From JAOUEE01 sp051011595 (GTDB taxonomy: Bacteria; Actinomycetota; Acidimicrobiia; Acidimicrobiales; SHLQ01), in the NCBI GenBank assembly GCA_051011595.1, contig JBPCTQ010000333.1, positions 1-16,167 on the forward strand: a DNA stretch of 16,167 nt. Direction: 5' to 3'. The notes under the pieces are model-generated. The model worked only from the letters and a program-made list of their open reading frames with translations, was not told the DNA's origin and ran no database searches. Position 1 is the stretch's first letter; each line of letters opens with the position of its first letter. A program made the translations under genes and the position numbers. Positions 14,209-16,167 of the stretch are shown here, piece after piece.

Positions 14209-15975
14209 ATGACCCGCATGACGCCCAGCGAGGCCTTCGTCGAGACCATGGTGGCCAATGGGGTCACCACCGCCTTCGGCATCATGGGGTCGGCCTTCAT
14301 GGATGCCATGGACATCTTCGATCCGGCCGGTATCCGGCTGGTGCCGGTGGTGCACGAGCAGGGTGCGGCCCACATGGCCGACGGTTACGCGCGGGTGAGC
14401 GGTCGCCATGGTGTGGTGATCGGCCAGAACGGCCCCGGCATCTCCAACTGTGTGACGGCCATCGCCGCCGCCTTCTGGGCCCACAGCCCGGTGGTCATCG
14501 TCACACCCGAGACCGGCACGATGGGTATCGGTCTGGGTGGCTTCCAGGAGGCCAACCAGTTGCCGATGTTCCAGGAGTTCACCAAGTACCAGGGCCACAT
14601 CAACAACGAACGGCGTATGGCCGAGATCACGGCCCGCTGTTTCGATCGGGCCCTGTCGGAGATGGGACCCACCCAACTCAACATCCCTCGTGACCGGTTC
14701 TACGGCGACATCGACGTCGACATACCCGAACCCATGGTGCTCGACCGGGGTCCGGGCGGCACCAAGAGCCTCGATGCCGCAGCCGACATGTTGGCCGAAG
14801 CCTCGTTCCCGGTCATCGTGTCCGGCGGCGGCGTGGTGATGGGTGACTCGACGGCCGAATGTGTGGCTTTGGCCGAGCGGCTCGGTTGTCCGGTGGTCAA
14901 CAGCTACCTGCACAACGATTCGTTCCCGGCCAGCCACCCCCAGTGGTGTGGCCCTCTCGGCTACCAGGGCTCCAAGGCAGCCATGAAGCTGATCGCCCAG
15001 GCCGATGTGGTGTTGGCCCTCGGCACACGATTGGGTCCGTTCGGCACTCTGCCCCAGCATGACCTCGATTACTGGCCGGCCGACGCCAAGATCATCCAGG
15101 TCGATGCCGACCACACGATGCTCGGTCTGGTGAAACCCATCTCCGTCGGGATCCACGGCGATGCCGGTGCGGCGGCCACCGCGCTGCTCGATCGCCTGGC
15201 CGACCGGACTCTGGCCTGTGACGCCTCGGCCGACGAGCGGGCCGCCCGCACGGCCGACGAGAAGCGGATCTGGGAGGCCGAGCTCGACGACTGGACCCAC
15301 GAACACGACGAGTTCAGCATGAAGATGATCCAGGAGGCCGACAACGAAGCCAGCGACTGGCTGCATCCCCGCCAGGTGCTGCGTGAGCTCGAGAGGGCCA
15401 TGCCGGCTCGGGTGATGGTGTCCACCGACATCGGCAACATCAACTCGGTGGCCAACAGCTACCTGCGGTTCGAGGAACCTCGTTCGTTCTTCGCCGCCAT
15501 GAGCTGGGGCAACTGTGGATATGCCCTGCCGACCATCATCGGGGCCAAGGCGGCGGCCCCCGACCGTCCCGCTGTGGCCTACGCCGGCGACGGTGCCTGG
15601 GCCATGAGCATGGTCGAGATCATGACCGCGGTTCGTCATCAGATCCCGGTCACCGCGGTGGTCTTCCACAACCGCCAATGGGGGGCCGAGAAGAAGAACC
15701 AGGTCGACTTCTACGGCGAACGGTTCGTGGCCGGTGAGCTGGAGGGAGGCGAGAGCTACGCCGACATCGCCCAGGCCATGGGGGCCCAGGGTGTACGAGT
15801 CGACAAGCTCGACAACGTGGGTGCCACCCTCACCGACGCCATCGACGCCCAGATGAACGACGGCACGACCACGGTCATCGAGGTCATGTGCACCAAAGAG
15901 CTGGGTGATCCGTTCCGCAAGGACGCGCTGTCCCGGCCCATCCGCTTCCTCGACAAGTACCAGGGGTTTCGCTAG
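14209..15975 (+). CDS. xsc: Sulfoacetaldehyde acetyltransferase
   Basis: This 588-residue ThDP-dependent enzyme cleaves the C-S bond of sulfoacetaldehyde with phosphate, giving acetyl phosphate and sulfite. Family marks are the opening MTPSEAFVETMVANGV, the PVVHEQGAAHMADGY block with catalytic Glu50, HSPVVIVTPETGTMGIG, the ThDP/Mg motif starting at Gly460-Asp461-Gly462 (AGDGAWAMSM), and the Xsc-typical NRQWGAEKKNQVDFYGERF. The length and these blocks separate it from acetolactate synthase and glyoxylate carboligase. GGGAGG (14198-14203) sits 5 bases before ATG 14209. GTG 14191 upstream would place the Shine-Dalgarno sequence inside the gene, so I reject it. It has its own promoter region after tetR. 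A small hairpin (TTCGC-N4-GCGAA, 15968-15981) has the stop codon in its loop. Confidence 0.96.
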   Translation: MTRMTPSEAFVETMVANGVTTAFGIMGSAFMDAMDIFDPAGIRLVPVVHEQGAAHMADGYARVSGRHGVVIGQNGPGISNCVTAIAAAFWAHSPVVIVTPETGTMGIGLGGFQEANQLPMFQEFTKYQGHINNERRMAEITARCFDRALSEMGPTQLNIPRDRFYGDIDVDIPEPMVLDRGPGGTKSLDAAADMLAEASFPVIVSGGGVVMGDSTAECVALAERLGCPVVNSYLHNDSFPASHPQWCGPLGYQGSKAAMKLIAQADVVLALGTRLGPFGTLPQHDLDYWPADAKIIQVDADHTMLGLVKPISVGIHGDAGAAATALLDRLADRTLACDASADERAARTADEKRIWEAELDDWTHEHDEFSMKMIQEADNEASDWLHPRQVLRELERAMPARVMVSTDIGNINSVANSYLRFEEPRSFFAAMSWGNCGYALPTIIGAKAAAPDRPAVAYAGDGAWAMSMVEIMTAVRHQIPVTAVVFHNRQWGAEKKNQVDFYGERFVAGELEGGESYADIAQAMGAQGVRVDKLDNVGATLTDAIDAQMNDGTTTVIEVMCTKELGDPFRKDALSRPIRFLDKYQGFR

Positions 15976-16007
15976 AGCGAAGGACCACTGCACCGCTGCG
16001 CCGGGCT

Positions 16008-16167
16008 GTGACACCATTCGGCATCGACATTGAATGGCACGACTGGGAGGCCGTGGCCGCGCGGGTGGATCCGGGTGGTCGGCTGCTGGGCACCCGGTCG
16101 CTCTCCGGTGGACTGTCGTCGTTCATGACGGTGCTCGAGATCGAAGGCATCAACGGTGATGTGAGCC
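16008..16167 (+). CDS. Probable aminoglycoside-phosphotransferase-like protein, N-terminal fragment
   Basis: From GTG 16008 the frame is open to the window edge for 53 codons. The fragment starts MTPFGIDIEWHDWEAV and continues with GRLLGTRSLSGGLSSFMTVLEI, which resembles the glycine-rich nucleotide-binding loop region of the APH/choline-kinase-like fold (a pattern of SGG-x-S). It begins 32 bases after the xsc stop on the same strand, so it may be read through from xsc. The gene is cut by the window end, so the catalytic residues cannot be checked and the start is uncertain. Substrates in this large family vary widely. Confidence 0.5.
   Translation, partial: MTPFGIDIEWHDWEAVAARVDPGGRLLGTRSLSGGLSSFMTVLEIEGINGDVS

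Noticed and set aside
14107..16017. 636-codon open frame antisense to xsc
   Set aside because: Same artefact. The plus-strand frame carries all Xsc motifs, and the antisense product is low-complexity with no recognisable fold.
1..16167. tRNA, rRNA, riboswitch, CRISPR or insertion sequence
   Set aside because: No conserved RNA pattern, regularly spaced repeat set, transposase or terminal inverted repeats were found on reading the window.

Overview
The window is GC-rich and tightly packed, with strong C/G third-position bias, GTG as well as ATG starts, many overlapping or nearly touching genes, and the N-terminus of a DUF222-type protein at its left edge. These features suggest a high-GC actinobacterium. 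An Ilumatobacter-like marine member of the Acidimicrobiia is my guess from the gene content; the sequence alone does not prove it.

Left part (1-5100): a partial DUF222/13E12-like gene on the minus strand, then a rightward sulfur-handling cluster. The cluster is a SulP anion transporter with a candidate leaderless promoter, a single-domain rhodanese whose start overlaps the sulP stop, and a 460-residue CstB-like persulfide dioxygenase (metallo-beta-lactamase domain plus a degenerate and an active rhodanese domain). A patatin-like phospholipase follows. It converges on a two-CBS-domain protein that has its own good -35/-10 promoter.

Middle and right part (5169-15975): what looks like a complete taurine dissimilation island. 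A dimethylglycine/sarcosine dehydrogenase-like flavoprotein (FAD domain plus GcvT folate domain) is divergent from taurine:pyruvate aminotransferase (tpa). Then come a taurine-type ABC importer (tauA lipoprotein, tauB ATPase, tauC permease), phosphate acetyltransferase (pta), a TetR-family regulator and sulfoacetaldehyde acetyltransferase (xsc). Proposed flow: taurine enters by TauABC; Tpa gives sulfoacetaldehyde and alanine; Xsc gives acetyl phosphate and sulfite; Pta gives acetyl-CoA. The flavoprotein may feed the pathway by demethylating N-methylated taurine. The left-hand rhodanese/persulfide dioxygenase/SulP genes may deal with sulfite and reduced sulfur. Alanine dehydrogenase, a TauE-type exporter and a sulfite dehydrogenase are not in the window.

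The most notable unlisted signal is regulatory. A 33-bp element is shared without gaps (24/33 identical) between the tpa/flavoprotein promoter region and the xsc promoter region. Its core recurs upstream of the tetR gene inside a 24-bp dyad. This suggests a TetR-controlled taurine regulon. Other structures of interest are a 15-bp-stem hairpin between tauA and tauB, a possible 53-codon leader ORF that ends in an ATGA overlap with tauA, a perfect 16-bp palindrome and an 8-bp-stem hairpin in the tauA leader, and an acidic two-cysteine insert in TauC. The right edge holds the start of a probable aminoglycoside-phosphotransferase-like gene. No RNA genes, CRISPR arrays or insertion sequences were seen.
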